This document shows, in pieces, positions 50,588-59,803 of a DNA stretch of 64,000 bases (position 1 is its first letter; each line of letters starts with the position of its first letter). A program made the translations under genes and the position numbers. The DNA is from Haloarcula laminariae (lineage in GTDB: Archaea > Halobacteriota > Halobacteria > Halobacteriales > Haloarculaceae): positions 1 to 64,000 of the forward strand of contig NZ_JAMZFY010000003.1 of the NCBI RefSeq assembly GCF_025457605.1, given 5' to 3'. The notes beneath the pieces were generated by a model. That model worked only from the letters and a program-made list of their open reading frames with translations. It had not been told where the DNA came from and ran no database searches.

Positions 50588-53116
50588 CTACTCGTGAAGC
50601 AGGTCTCGAAACGAGTTCGCCGCGAGGAGACCGCCGGTCGCCACGACCGCACCCATCGCGAACACCGGATTCAGCAACCCCGTCGCTGCGAGGGGCATCG
50701 TGACCAGATTATAGAGCAGCGCTGGCCCGTTGTTCTGTGTGACACGCCGACGAGCTGCATCTGCGAGATCGAACGTCGTCTCCACCGCCGCGAGGTCGTC
50801 ATCGACGATAGAAATATCCGCGGCATCGGATGCGAGTGCCGTCCCCCCACCGAGCGAGATTCCCAGGTCTGCGGTCGCTAGGGCCGGCGCATCGTTCGTT
50901 CCATCACCGACCATCGTAACCTGTCCCCGGGACTGCAACCGCCGAATCGTCGCGGTCTTGCCTGCGGGTGGGACCCCCGCGAACACGTGATCGACGGCAG
51001 GGTGGCTGTCGAGAAAGTCAGTGGCGGCCTCGTCATCGCCGGTCAGAACGACGATCTCGATATCACGATCACTCAGTTGCGTGAGTGTGTCATCCCAACT
51101 CGGGCGTGGTTCGTCTCCCACGACGATGACGCCCTCTGCATGACCGTCACGGCCGACGACGACCGGTAGCTGACCGGCCGTTCGTGCCCCTGTGGCCCGC
51201 GTCGCGATCTGCTCGCTCACCGACCACCCCAGGTCCGCGAAGAGATCGAGATTCCCGACGAGAACGCGCGTGTCCGCGACGACTCCTTCGACGCCGGTCG
51301 CGTGGCTCGTGAATTCAGTGATGTCCGCTGCGTGCTCGTGGTCACTTCCATCGGTAACACCCCCATCGGCCCTCGGTCGGTCGTCGTCCTGGCTCCCCTG
51401 TACGAACGTATTCACGATCGCGGCGGCCGCCGGGTGGGATGCTCGCTGTTCGAGGGCCGCGACGATTTCAAGGAGATCCGACGGTGCATCCGCCTCGAGG
51501 ACATCCATCTGGCCGGTTGTGATAGTCCCCGTTTTGTCGAAGACGACGACGTCGACGTTCCGAAGGCGCTCGAAGACGGTCTCGTCGAAGATGACGATTC
51601 CCCGCTCTACCGCTTGTTCGATACTGGTTGCCACCGAGAGCGGGGTTGCCAGGCCAAGTGCCCACAGACACCCAACCAGGAGAACTCCCAGCGCCGTCAG
51701 GACGGCGACGGGAATGCCAGTCCCCACCAGAAGCGACCCCAATCCAGTGAGTACCGCCCCACCGACGACGACCGGGATGATGACCGACGCGAGCCGGTCG
51801 GCCTGCCGCTGGACGCCGTGCTCCCCGCTCTGGAGATTCCAGACCGAGGTGATGAGGCGATCGATACTACTGGTTGTCCCATCGCTCACTGTGAGAACAG
51901 CAGCACCATTTGTGACGACCGCCCCGCCGACGACGTCGTCGCCCGCTCGCTTCGATACCGGGAGCGACTCGCCCGTCACGATCGCTTCATCGACCGTGCA
52001 CTCACCCTCAGCGAGAACTCCATCGACCGGGATTCGTTCGCCCTCGCAGACGAGGACACGCTCCCCAGGTTCCAGATCGTGTACGTCGACCATCGTTGTC
52101 ATCCCATCGGCGCCATACCGCCTGGCCTCGGTGACGTGAGAGATAGTGAGATTCGTCAGGCGATCCATCGCTCGCTGTTTGCTCAGGGATTCGTAGAAGA
52201 TAGCAGCCACCACACTCGCGGCAACCAGAATCGTGAGGTCGTAGAAAACATCGATCCGACCGAGGAGAAAGGCAATCGTACTGTACACGTAGGCACTCAC
52301 GATGGTAAGTGCGACGAGCAGGTCTGTGTTCGGCTGTCGCATCTTCAGACTAACATACGCACCTTGTAACAGTGGGAGGCCAGTGAATAACAGAACCACC
52401 CCTGTCAAAACGAGGAAGAGTGGCAGGATCAACAGGCCATCTCCACCGCCGAGTCCGGACGCACTCGCGTACATATCGAGCGTCCCATCGCCAAAGAATG
52501 ACGAGAGCTGCGCCGGATAGAGGAGAACCGCATACGGGAGGACCATGAACGTCCCAAAAATGACGCCAACAGCGTAACGGAATCCCAGCACCTCATCAAT
52601 CCCTCGTTCATTCGGCTCGTCAGATCGCCGTGACTGTCCGATTACAGTCGGTGAGCCATTATTCCCTCCAGCACGAAGGGTTGCCGAATAACCGAGCGTA
52701 CTCAGGGCATCACAGAGAGTCTCCTTTGAGACGCGATCAGGATCGTATGTGATACGAACCGTCTCGGTCACGTAGCTTGCTGCCGCATCGACGACGCCTT
52801 CGCAATCCTTGGCGACCGATTCGAGAAATCCCTCACACGTCGCACAGTGCATCCCGTCGACTTGGAGGAAGACACGGTCCTCAGCTCCTGATCGATGCAT
52901 GGCTGCCTCGCGCTCGTCCGTTCCAGACTCAGGCTTGCGCATGATATCGTCCGTCGGAGCCATCCGACTGTGATCTCCATCGCTACCGAGCACTCGATGG
53001 ACGTTTCGACATCCATCACAGCAGAAGACGATGTCGTCTTCAGCTACGTCTCGATCATCGGGGACAGTCCCCCCACAAAGCGCGCATGTGGAAGATAGCG
53101 ATTGAGATGGAGACAC
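50588..53116 (-). CDS. P1B-type ATPase (CcoI/CopA-like) with altered metal motif CLW
   Basis: 842 aa from GTG 53116. The N-terminus has two Cys pairs (CALCGG; CCDGCRNVH), like the CcoI/FixI ATPases that supply copper to oxidases, then an HMA domain with GMHCATC. Core motifs are intact: TGES, FDKTGT and GDGTNDAP. The usual transport motif CPC reads C483-L484-W485 (GCLWALGLATP). YN in helix 7 is kept (YNLVTMPLA) but the helix-8 Met/Ser motif is not. So export of a soft metal is likely, but the metal or its coordination may differ. It may serve cydAB-linked respiration. Confidence 0.85.
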   Translation of the reverse strand: MSPSQSLSSTCALCGGTVPDDRDVAEDDIVFCCDGCRNVHRVLGSDGDHSRMAPTDDIMRKPESGTDEREAAMHRSGAEDRVFLQVDGMHCATCEGFLESVAKDCEGVVDAAASYVTETVRITYDPDRVSKETLCDALSTLGYSATLRAGGNNGSPTVIGQSRRSDEPNERGIDEVLGFRYAVGVIFGTFMVLPYAVLLYPAQLSSFFGDGTLDMYASASGLGGGDGLLILPLFLVLTGVVLLFTGLPLLQGAYVSLKMRQPNTDLLVALTIVSAYVYSTIAFLLGRIDVFYDLTILVAASVVAAIFYESLSKQRAMDRLTNLTISHVTEARRYGADGMTTMVDVHDLEPGERVLVCEGERIPVDGVLAEGECTVDEAIVTGESLPVSKRAGDDVVGGAVVTNGAAVLTVSDGTTSSIDRLITSVWNLQSGEHGVQRQADRLASVIIPVVVGGAVLTGLGSLLVGTGIPVAVLTALGVLLVGCLWALGLATPLSVATSIEQAVERGIVIFDETVFERLRNVDVVVFDKTGTITTGQMDVLEADAPSDLLEIVAALEQRASHPAAAAIVNTFVQGSQDDDRPRADGGVTDGSDHEHAADITEFTSHATGVEGVVADTRVLVGNLDLFADLGWSVSEQIATRATGARTAGQLPVVVGRDGHAEGVIVVGDEPRPSWDDTLTQLSDRDIEIVVLTGDDEAATDFLDSHPAVDHVFAGVPPAGKTATIRRLQSRGQVTMVGDGTNDAPALATADLGISLGGGTALASDAADISIVDDDLAAVETTFDLADAARRRVTQNNGPALLYNLVTMPLAATGLLNPVFAMGAVVATGGLLAANSFRDLLHE

Positions 53117-53325
53117 AATTGATTACCACCATCTGATAGTCGGCCGATCACAGCCACGGAACCTCAACGGCGACCTCAGCCGAAGGGACATTACCGGTGA
53201 TACAGATGCCTCGATATTAAACGCTGTTCGGTGACGAGTATACTAGTAGATACCCTTGGTCCGAATCTTCGCCTTTGAGTACCAGAGAGAACATATGCCA
53301 CCCCTCAAAAATAGGGAACACACGG

Positions 53326-53622
53326 ATGCACGAGCTAACTGGGTTCCAGCGGGACATCTTGTACGTGATCGCCGGGCTCGAGGAACCACACGGGCTCGCA
53401 GTAAAGGCCGAACTTGACGACTACTACGAACAAGAGATCAACCACGGCCGCCTCTATCCGAATCTCGACGACCTCGTCGGCAAAGGCCTCCTGGAGAAAG
53501 GTGAACTCGACAAACGGACGAACATGTACACGGTCACACAACGCGGAGTGCGGGAGATCGAGGCGCGACGTGAGTGGGAAAGCCAGTATTTAGAGGACGT
53601 GAACGTTCCCACCCAGTCGTAG
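53326..53622 (+). CDS. PadR-family transcriptional regulator
   Basis: 98 aa from ATG 53326 (MHELTGFQRD). The pattern LTGFQRDILYVIAGLEEPHG, INHGRLYPNLDDLVGKGLLE and YTVTQRGVREI is the PadR winged helix of haloarchaea. It lies in the 560-bp interval between the P1B ATPase and the Fic-like protein, divergent from the ATPase. It may control that ATPase or the Fic-like gene. Ligand unknown. Confidence 0.8.
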   Translation: MHELTGFQRDILYVIAGLEEPHGLAVKAELDDYYEQEINHGRLYPNLDDLVGKGLLEKGELDKRTNMYTVTQRGVREIEARREWESQYLEDVNVPTQS

Positions 53623-53675
53623 AATCAACAAACAAGCGGGACTGCTTTATCGACTTCCGACGAATACACAGTAAG

Positions 53676-54563
53676 ATGGCTCGGCTCGTCTTCTATCATC
53701 ACCCACAGGCCGAGAATTTTTCACTCAAATACAGCTCGGCATCGGTAGCAGAAATCCGGTCTCAGCGAAAGCAATCCGATGAGTCGACGAAACTCATCGG
53801 ATATCCCTTCGAGACACCGGTCTATGTGCTCTACGAAGGCGATTCAGAGATTGAATCAGCCCAAGATATTGACTTCGATCAGGAATGGCTGACCGACCGT
53901 ATTCGTGACCTCCCTCGTCCTGGGCAAGTTGTCGCCTTCCGATTAGTGGAATTGCTCGAAGCTGCTGTCGATGTTCGAGATGAGGATGAGTTTCGGCTTT
54001 ACAAGGAGTTCGAACCACGAAAGATCCAGCAGGCACTTGATCACGTATCCTGGGGAGCCCCACTCCCGAACGTCGCTGGAGAGGTGATGTCGAATTTGAT
54101 TCTCCGACATTCCCTCCCGAATGCGAATCATCGAACTGGCATCGCGATGCTTCAGTTCTGTATTGAAAGTGTGAACCCGGATTTTGCGATGCCACGAACA
54201 CACGTCGATGACGATACCTGGCGAGAGTGGGTCGATCCCTACATCATTGATTCCAAGCGGCTCATCACGGTTCGCCGGAACAATCTCCGATTCAAGCAAC
54301 TCGAAGACTTGGAGGTCGACCTCGTCGAACGGAAAGACGGGATCCAAATCCGATTAGCCGAGTTCGAGTTGGATATGCACTGGCGAGAAGCCCTTTCAAA
54401 GTACGCTAAGCAGCATGAGTCCCACTGTACGGACTTCGCGCAGGCAGTCCTCAAACGTGCAGAGCGGAACGATCTGCTCGACCGTCAAGGACCAACGAAA
54501 CAAGAGTTCATCACGTATCTGGAGGACGGACTCGTCGAACGCGACTTCAGAGAAATGTTCTGA
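53676..54563 (+). CDS. Fic/DOC-like protein with degenerate active-site motif
   Basis: 295 aa from ATG 53676 (MARLVFYHHP). Residues 145-153 read HSLPNANHR, followed by TGIAML, which aligns with the Fic motif HxFx(D/E)GN(G/K)R: His, Asn and Arg are kept, the acidic residue is Asn, the first Gly is Ala and the second is His. The surrounding helices (VAGEVMSNLILRHSL; FCIESVNP) fit a Fic core. Such changes predict altered nucleotide transfer, for example phosphorylation or no activity. The rest of the protein has no signal peptide or membrane segment. It lies 53 bp after the PadR gene. Confidence 0.55.
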   Translation: MARLVFYHHPQAENFSLKYSSASVAEIRSQRKQSDESTKLIGYPFETPVYVLYEGDSEIESAQDIDFDQEWLTDRIRDLPRPGQVVAFRLVELLEAAVDVRDEDEFRLYKEFEPRKIQQALDHVSWGAPLPNVAGEVMSNLILRHSLPNANHRTGIAMLQFCIESVNPDFAMPRTHVDDDTWREWVDPYIIDSKRLITVRRNNLRFKQLEDLEVDLVERKDGIQIRLAEFELDMHWREALSKYAKQHESHCTDFAQAVLKRAERNDLLDRQGPTKQEFITYLEDGLVERDFREMF

Positions 54564-54668
54564 TCAGTCGCGAAGCTCGGCGACCGACTGACCGACCTCA
54601 CGGACGTGTTCACTTCGCTCGAGGTCAAGTTCCTCGGCGAGATAGTCGACCGTCTCTTCGAGGGTCAT
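54564..54668 (-). CDS. 34-aa leaderless small protein
   Basis: ATG 54668 to a stop at 54564-54566 encodes MTLEETVDYLAEEL, then LDLERSEHVREVG and QSVAELRD: one or two acidic helices. A TATA box (54691-54700) lies 27 bp before the ATG, so the shorter start is preferred to a longer reading from 54809 whose first part contains that box. It begins just after the Fic-like gene's stop on the opposite strand. It may be an antitoxin-like partner, but this is a guess. Confidence 0.5.
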   Translation of the reverse strand: MTLEETVDYLAEELDLERSEHVREVGQSVAELRD

Positions 54669-54690
54669 ACCGGAAAGAAGTCCGTCAAGC

Positions 54691-54700
54691 GGTATAAACC
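54691..54700 (-). promoter_or_regulatory. TATA box of the 34-aa gene
   Basis: Minus strand GGTTTATACC, centred 27 bp before ATG 54668: leaderless spacing. Confidence 0.55.
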
Positions 54701-54842
54701 TAGTGCTGGCGTAGCTATGTAGCCCATCAGAGGAAGCGTCTGTGTATACCGAACTACGTACCCCTCGGGAAAACGGTGGAATCGGTGACCGCATAGCGAT
54801 ACCCACCAAAATTACGCAGTGTCCGAAGCGATCGGGAGCGTT

Positions 54843-56963
54843 TCAGTCTGCAGGTTGTGCCTCCGCCGATGGTGTCCCGCCCGGAATCTCGGGAATGGAC
54901 AGGTCCACGCGCCGAAGCAGCTGTGCGTTGACTGCGACGATCACCGTACTCAGCGACATCAGGAGGGCGCCCACGGCGGGAGACAGCAGAATTCCGATTG
55001 GTGCCAACACGCCTGCTGCAAGCGGAATCGCGAAGACGTTGTAGCCGGCCGCCCAGACGATGTTCTCCTGCATCTTCCGGTAGCTCGCCGTACTCAGCTT
55101 GACCAGTCGAACAACATCCATGGGGTTGTTCTGGACGAGGATGACGTCCGCCGACTGGACGGCGACGTCGGTGCCGCTCCCGATCGCGATGCCGACGTCG
55201 GCTCGTGTCAGCGCCGGCGCATCGTTCACGCCATCGCCGACCATCCCCACCAGCTTCCCCTGGTCTTGGAGCTCCTGGACTTTCTCGTCTTTGTCTTCGG
55301 GGAGAACCTGCGCGAACACCGTATCGATGCCCAATTCGTCCGCGACGGCGTCGGCGACGTCCTGGGAGTCGCCAGTCAGCATCGCCACCTCAATCCCCAG
55401 TTCGTGGAGGGCGTCGACAACGCGGAAACTCTCCTCGCGGATCACGTCGGCCATCGCGAACGCGGCGATCAACTCCCCATCACGGACGAGATACACCACC
55501 GTCTGTGCGTTCTCTCCCGCATCGTCAGCGAACCGCTGGAGGTGGCCCGGAACCTCGCTATCGAGCTGTGAGAGCAGGTTCGGCCCGCCGACGTACACCT
55601 CGCTTCCAACGACGTTCGCGCGAACCCCTCGTCCTTTGATCGCCTCGAAGTCGGTCGCATCAGGGGCGCTGAGATCGCGCTCGTCGGCGGCCTCGCGGAT
55701 GGCTCGCGCGATCATGTGCTCGGAGTCGCTCTCGACGGCCGCCGCGAGCGCGAGCGCGTCGTCCTCGTCGACACCCTCGACGGTCGCCATATCCACGACG
55801 CCGTGCTCGCCTTCGGTGAGCGTCCCCGTCTTGTCGAAGATGATGGCGTCCAGCTTCCGTGCGTCCTCCATCGCGATGCGGTCGCGGACGAGCATCCCGT
55901 TCCGCGCCGCCAGGGAGGTGTTGATCGCGACCACGAGGGGAATGGCAAGTCCAAGAGCGTGTGGACAGGCGATGACGAGTACCGTGACGACGCGTTCGAT
56001 GACGGTCGCATCGAACGAGACCGCGACCGTCCACGCGATTGCGGTCACGACTGCCGCCCCGAGCGCGACGTAGAACAGCCAGCCGGCCGCGCGGTCGGCC
56101 AGCACCTGGGTCTTCGACTTGCTCTGCTGGGCTTCCTCGACGAGCCGCATAATGCCCGCGAGCGTCGTCTCCTCGCCAGTTGCGCCAACACGGACGCGGA
56201 GGCTGCCGTCACCGTTGATGGTACCGCCGATGACCTCGTCGCCAGGCTCCTTCGAGACGGGCTTGGACTCACCCGTGATCATCGACTCGTTGACGTCCGA
56301 ATCTCCCTCCTCGACGACGCCGTCGGCGGGAACGCTCGCGCCCGGTCGGACGAGCACGCGGTCGCCCTCGGAGAGTTCACTGACAGGAACCTCTTCGGTC
56401 TCGCCGTCATCGGTGAGTCGTTCCGCCGTGTCCGGCATCAGTTTCGCCAGCTCGTCGACGGCGCTCGAGGCGCGCCGGACTGAGCGCATCTCTATCCAGT
56501 GCCCGAGCAGCATGATGTCGATCAGCGTCACGAGTTCCCAGAAGAACGCCGACTGTGTGGGAAAGACCACGGTCGCGAGACTGTAGACGAACGCGACGGT
56601 GATCGCCATCGAGATGAGCGTCATCATCCCCGGCGAACGGTCTTTCAGCTCCGGCTTCGCCATCTGTAAGAACGGAATCCCACCGTACGCGAAGACGATC
56701 ACCGCGAAGACGGGGGTAATCCACTCGCTGCCGGGAAACGTCGGGGCGGTGAAGCCCAGCCATTCCTGGAGAGTCGGGCTGTAGAGCAGGACGGGAATCG
56801 AGAGGAGCGTAGAGACGAAGAACCGACGTCGAAACATCTGTTCGTGCCCTTCGTGCATCCCACCGTGGTCCCCCTGGTGATGGTCGTGTTCACCAGAATC
56901 GGTGCTGTGATCGTGGTGCTCGTGCGTGGCAGACGAGTGGTTTGGAGGGGAATCAGCGTCCAT
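54843..56963 (-). CDS. copB: CopB-type P1B ATPase (CPH class)
   Basis: 706 aa. The N-terminus is His-rich ([17 protein letters not shown]) and lacks an HMA domain. Transport motif C333-P334-H335 ([13 protein letters not shown]) is the mark of the CopB/P1B-3 class, which exports Cu (Cu(II) or Cu(I)). Other motifs: TGES, FDKTGTL (D377), GDGVNDAP, and the last helices with YNVFAIPLA and [12 protein letters not shown]. It is the third P1B ATPase of the window and the most typical copper exporter. A palindromic GTGAG-AC-CTCAC (56965-56976) stands just before its start. Confidence 0.9.
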   Translation of the reverse strand: MDADSPPNHSSATHEHHDHSTDSGEHDHHQGDHGGMHEGHEQMFRRRFFVSTLLSIPVLLYSPTLQEWLGFTAPTFPGSEWITPVFAVIVFAYGGIPFLQMAKPELKDRSPGMMTLISMAITVAFVYSLATVVFPTQSAFFWELVTLIDIMLLGHWIEMRSVRRASSAVDELAKLMPDTAERLTDDGETEEVPVSELSEGDRVLVRPGASVPADGVVEEGDSDVNESMITGESKPVSKEPGDEVIGGTINGDGSLRVRVGATGEETTLAGIMRLVEEAQQSKSKTQVLADRAAGWLFYVALGAAVVTAIAWTVAVSFDATVIERVVTVLVIACPHALGLAIPLVVAINTSLAARNGMLVRDRIAMEDARKLDAIIFDKTGTLTEGEHGVVDMATVEGVDEDDALALAAAVESDSEHMIARAIREAADERDLSAPDATDFEAIKGRGVRANVVGSEVYVGGPNLLSQLDSEVPGHLQRFADDAGENAQTVVYLVRDGELIAAFAMADVIREESFRVVDALHELGIEVAMLTGDSQDVADAVADELGIDTVFAQVLPEDKDEKVQELQDQGKLVGMVGDGVNDAPALTRADVGIAIGSGTDVAVQSADVILVQNNPMDVVRLVKLSTASYRKMQENIVWAAGYNVFAIPLAAGVLAPIGILLSPAVGALLMSLSTVIVAVNAQLLRRVDLSIPEIPGGTPSAEAQPAD

Positions 56964-56964
56964 C

Positions 56965-56976
56965 GTGAGACCTCAC
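56965..56976. promoter_or_regulatory. Short inverted element before copB
   Basis: GTGAG and CTCAC arms with 2-bp spacer, 1-13 nt before the copB ATG. The minus strand includes GAGGT, a weak ribosome site, so it may serve translation rather than repression. Confidence 0.4.
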
Positions 56977-57019
56977 ATCAGGTTCTCTCTCTACCTACTC
57001 GGGCGGGTGTGAAATACCC

Positions 57020-57274
57020 CTACGCCGACCGAGGGTACAGCAAGCAACCTGCGTAACAGCAATTGCCGTCGTCGGGTGACCACACACACGCATTCCCCGT
57101 TGTCAGCTCGTTCTCGTCGATATACGTTGAGAGACAGGCATAATTGCAAAAGTACTCGGGCGAGCCACAGTCGTCGGCACAGTCGCGAACACAGATAGGA
57201 TCGTGATCGGAAATACGCGATCCACAGTACGTACACGTCTCGTCCACATCGGGTGTTGCGACCGTCGTAGACAT
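57020..57274 (-). CDS. Cysteine-rich small protein, 84 aa, likely metal binding
   Basis: Eleven Cys in 84 residues (CTYCGS, ICVRDCADDC, YFCNYACL, ACVW, NCCYAGC). Spacings suggest two zinc ribbons or a metallothionein-like site for soft metals. No signal peptide. It lies upstream of copB on the same strand (57-bp gap), so it may share regulation with the copper exporter. Copper or zinc buffering is likely but inferred. Confidence 0.75.
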   Translation of the reverse strand: MSTTVATPDVDETCTYCGSRISDHDPICVRDCADDCGSPEYFCNYACLSTYIDENELTTGNACVWSPDDGNCCYAGCLLYPRSA

Positions 57275-57496
57275 ACCTCTACTAGGGCGGAGAGCTACTG
57301 AAAGAGTTTCGTAGAGAATCTGGTTGACGTATAAGCGACGTCGACCGGTCGCTGTTGACTATCTCCTCGGTGGGAATCCGTCGAATGGATCCAATATCTC
57401 AAAAGTATCAGCACCTCTGAGCCTTGTTTTATAAACAGAAACGAGCATCAAGTAGGAGACTCTATATTCAACCGAGAACACTCTCAGGGGATAATT

Positions 57497-57868
57497 ATGC
57501 CAACCACTTCAACCGATAACCAACTCGTCACGATCGTCCTCGTCGTCCTTGGTGCCCTGCTCATTCTCCCCGTCCTCTTCATGGGATTTGGGATGATGGG
57601 ATTCGGCCCGATGATGGGTGGAATGTGGGGTGGTCATATGTGGGGTGACGGAACAGTTCCCGGATGGATGGTCCTCGTCGGCCTACTGATGCAGCTGCTG
57701 TTCATCGCTGCCATCGTCGGCGCAGGGTACCTCATCTATCGCGCAGTGGCCACCTCTAATAGCGGGACTGATCAAGCCCTCGAGGAGCTCCGGCTCGCCT
57801 ACGCCCGTGGTGATCTCACGGACGACGAGTACGAACAACGGAAAGAGGCACTCGAACGAGACTCATAA
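57497..57868 (+). CDS. Met/Gly-rich membrane protein with SHOCT domain
   Basis: 123 aa. Two membrane segments flank a Met/Gly-rich exported loop (MGFGPMMGGMWGGHMWGDG), a composition seen in copper-binding proteins. The C-terminal SHOCT motif (LEELRLAYARGDLTDDEYEQ) is a short helical module typical of small membrane proteins. The position next to copB and the Cys-rich gene supports copper handling. The next gene follows by 14 bp. Confidence 0.75.
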   Translation: MPTTSTDNQLVTIVLVVLGALLILPVLFMGFGMMGFGPMMGGMWGGHMWGDGTVPGWMVLVGLLMQLLFIAAIVGAGYLIYRAVATSNSGTDQALEELRLAYARGDLTDDEYEQRKEALERDS

Positions 57869-57882
57869 CTCGAAAACCATTC

Positions 57883-58506
57883 ATGGCCACCACGGGAGAC
57901 ACAGCACCATCACTTCCGGTTCGAATAGGGCAGTACACGACTGCTGGCCTCTATGGATTGGTACTTGGGACAGTTCTCTGTCTCGTCGCTCTGTTCACCA
58001 ATCCCGTCCCTGACCCATCGTTCCCCTGGGCCACGCTTCCTCCATCGCTGAGACTCCCGCTTCAGCAGCCGAGAATCGAACACTGGCCGGTAACCTACAC
58101 TATCGGCATCTGGCTGTGGGTTTTCTGCTTTCCCGCACTCTTCCTCGCTGGATACCGACGATACGGCGACAGGAATCGTGGGGCAGCGGTGTGGCTCGTC
58201 GGGTTGCCGACTGTGGCAATGCTAGGCTGGACCACGTACTGCCGGTTCTTCTGGCCGAAGCTCCATCCTCCGACCTGGAACGCCCCAGCCTACACGTTCG
58301 TTTGCTGGCTGTACTGTTCGACCTACGACGTTATTTGGAGCAATGCGGCGTTCCTAATTGCGCTTCTCGGCGCCGTTGCCACGGTCCTGATACTGCAGCG
58401 TACACGCGGAACCAAGTATGCACTAATCGGGTTCGGCGTACTGGCCCTTCCGCTCGGCCTCCCAGCCCTCTACGTGGGTTCCCGACGAGCAAAGACTGAT
58501 GGCTGA
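57883..58506 (+). CDS. Membrane protein, 207 aa, with Cys residues
   Basis: Five to six membrane segments. Cys residues appear in the loop TYCRFFWPKLHPP and in FVCWLYCSTYD. It follows the SHOCT gene by 14 bp, so it is likely part of the same copper-related transcript. No family recognised. It is convergent with the recombinase gene, 10 bp away. Confidence 0.6.
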   Translation: MATTGDTAPSLPVRIGQYTTAGLYGLVLGTVLCLVALFTNPVPDPSFPWATLPPSLRLPLQQPRIEHWPVTYTIGIWLWVFCFPALFLAGYRRYGDRNRGAAVWLVGLPTVAMLGWTTYCRFFWPKLHPPTWNAPAYTFVCWLYCSTYDVIWSNAAFLIALLGAVATVLILQRTRGTKYALIGFGVLALPLGLPALYVGSRRAKTDG

Positions 58507-58516
58507 CTGCGGTTGT

Positions 58517-59803
58517 TCAGCCCTGGGGCCGTGGTTCGATTTCGTCGAGTGCTTCTGTCGCCACATCGCCAAGTTCTCCGGCCTCAATATGTGAATACCG
58601 CTCTCGAACCATCTCTTCGGAGTTATCGAGATACCTGGCCGCCACCGTGTACCCGAACGCCCGGACAAGCACCTCACCCATCCCACGTCGACCGCCGTGG
58701 GGAGCCAGATAGTCGTGTTTCGGATGGTCGATGTCGATTTCTGCGGCCTCCGAGAGTCGTTGGAGAATCGACCGTGCGCCGTCCGTCGTGATCGACGGCG
58801 GCCGAATGTCCTCATCGAGCGCCAGCAGTAGGTCACGAGCGTATTCGTCACGGCGCTCAGTAATCGCTTCTGGGTGTTCCCCTCGTTCGGCTAGCTCTTC
58901 CTCAACGAGCCCTGCGAGAGTCCGTTGGTCGAACGTCGGAAACACCGGCCAGCGCTCCGTCGGTGGGTCCATCAGCTTGCGGTAACTCCGCAGCGGCGAG
59001 ATTACCGGATCGGGGAGACTGGCGGCGTCCCACTGCTGTTTCTTCCGGTAGACGTCCATACTCCCGTCGTCAAGGGAGAGGTCCTCCCAGCGGACGCCGC
59101 GCCGGCGCGGGTCGTTGGGATCCCGGAGCAGTTCCCCGACGCGGACAGCTGTGTACGCGAGGACGAACACCAGCGCCCGGTCACGAGCCGCCTTCAGCGC
59201 CGCGTAGCGTGCTCGTTGCTTGTCGAGGGGGTCAGTATCCTCCGGGAGTGTCGTGTACGCCTCAACGGCATCGCGGGCCTGTTCGTCGGCGTGGCGGGTG
59301 AGGGCGTGGCGTTGTTCGGACGTCCAAGCCTGCTGGTCACCGGGCTTGCGGCCGTCGTCCTCCGGCAGCGGCGCCATCGCACTCGCCCGCTGCGCGTAGT
59401 GCGCCTCGAGATAGCCCTCGTTGACGCACCAGCCACACCACGCAGAGATATAGCGGTAATAGGTTTGTACCGTATTCTGTTTGAGTCCTCGATCCCCACC
59501 AAGATGCCGGGCGTACTCCCGGAACACGCGTTCGTCGAGGTCCTCGAAGGTGGGGTCGCGGCCGACGTCGTCGGGGACAATCCCGATCCAGTCGTCGCCC
59601 CCGCGGTCGCCGGCGGCCCACTCAGCAAATCGTTCGAGTTCGCGGGCGGCGTTGCGTCGATAATTCCCGCCGTCGCCCCCGCGGCCTTTCCCCTTGTCCT
59701 GGAGGTAGCGCTCGAACGACTCGGAGAGTGAGGTCAAAGGCGTCTGTTCCGTCGGTGTATTCCGGTCCATGCTCTCTTGAAATGTTGAAATGTAGTCAGT
59801 CAC
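58517..59803 (-). CDS. Tyrosine recombinase (phage/plasmid integrase type)
   Basis: 428 aa from GTG 59803; ATG 59770 is an alternative. N-terminal SAM-like core-binding domain (about 25-140), then the catalytic domain with R221 in AVRVGELL, H369 and R372 in APHGGRRGM, and nucleophile Y403 in RERYSHIEAG. These residues cut and rejoin DNA during integration, excision or dimer resolution. The GTG start overlaps the HEPN stop by 8 nt (GTGACTGA), so it is translated together with a toxin-antitoxin-like pair. Confidence 0.88.
   Translation of the reverse strand: MTDYISTFQESMDRNTPTEQTPLTSLSESFERYLQDKGKGRGGDGGNYRRNAARELERFAEWAAGDRGGDDWIGIVPDDVGRDPTFEDLDERVFREYARHLGGDRGLKQNTVQTYYRYISAWCGWCVNEGYLEAHYAQRASAMAPLPEDDGRKPGDQQAWTSEQRHALTRHADEQARDAVEAYTTLPEDTDPLDKQRARYAALKAARDRALVFVLAYTAVRVGELLRDPNDPRRRGVRWEDLSLDDGSMDVYRKKQQWDAASLPDPVISPLRSYRKLMDPPTERWPVFPTFDQRTLAGLVEEELAERGEHPEAITERRDEYARDLLLALDEDIRPPSITTDGARSILQRLSEAAEIDIDHPKHDYLAPHGGRRGMGEVLVRAFGYTVAARYLDNSEEMVRERYSHIEAGELGDVATEALDEIEPRPQG

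Noticed and set aside
54669-54809. Longer start for the 34-aa gene (from 54809)
   Set aside because: The added part has mixed composition and contains the TATA box, so transcription would start after it.
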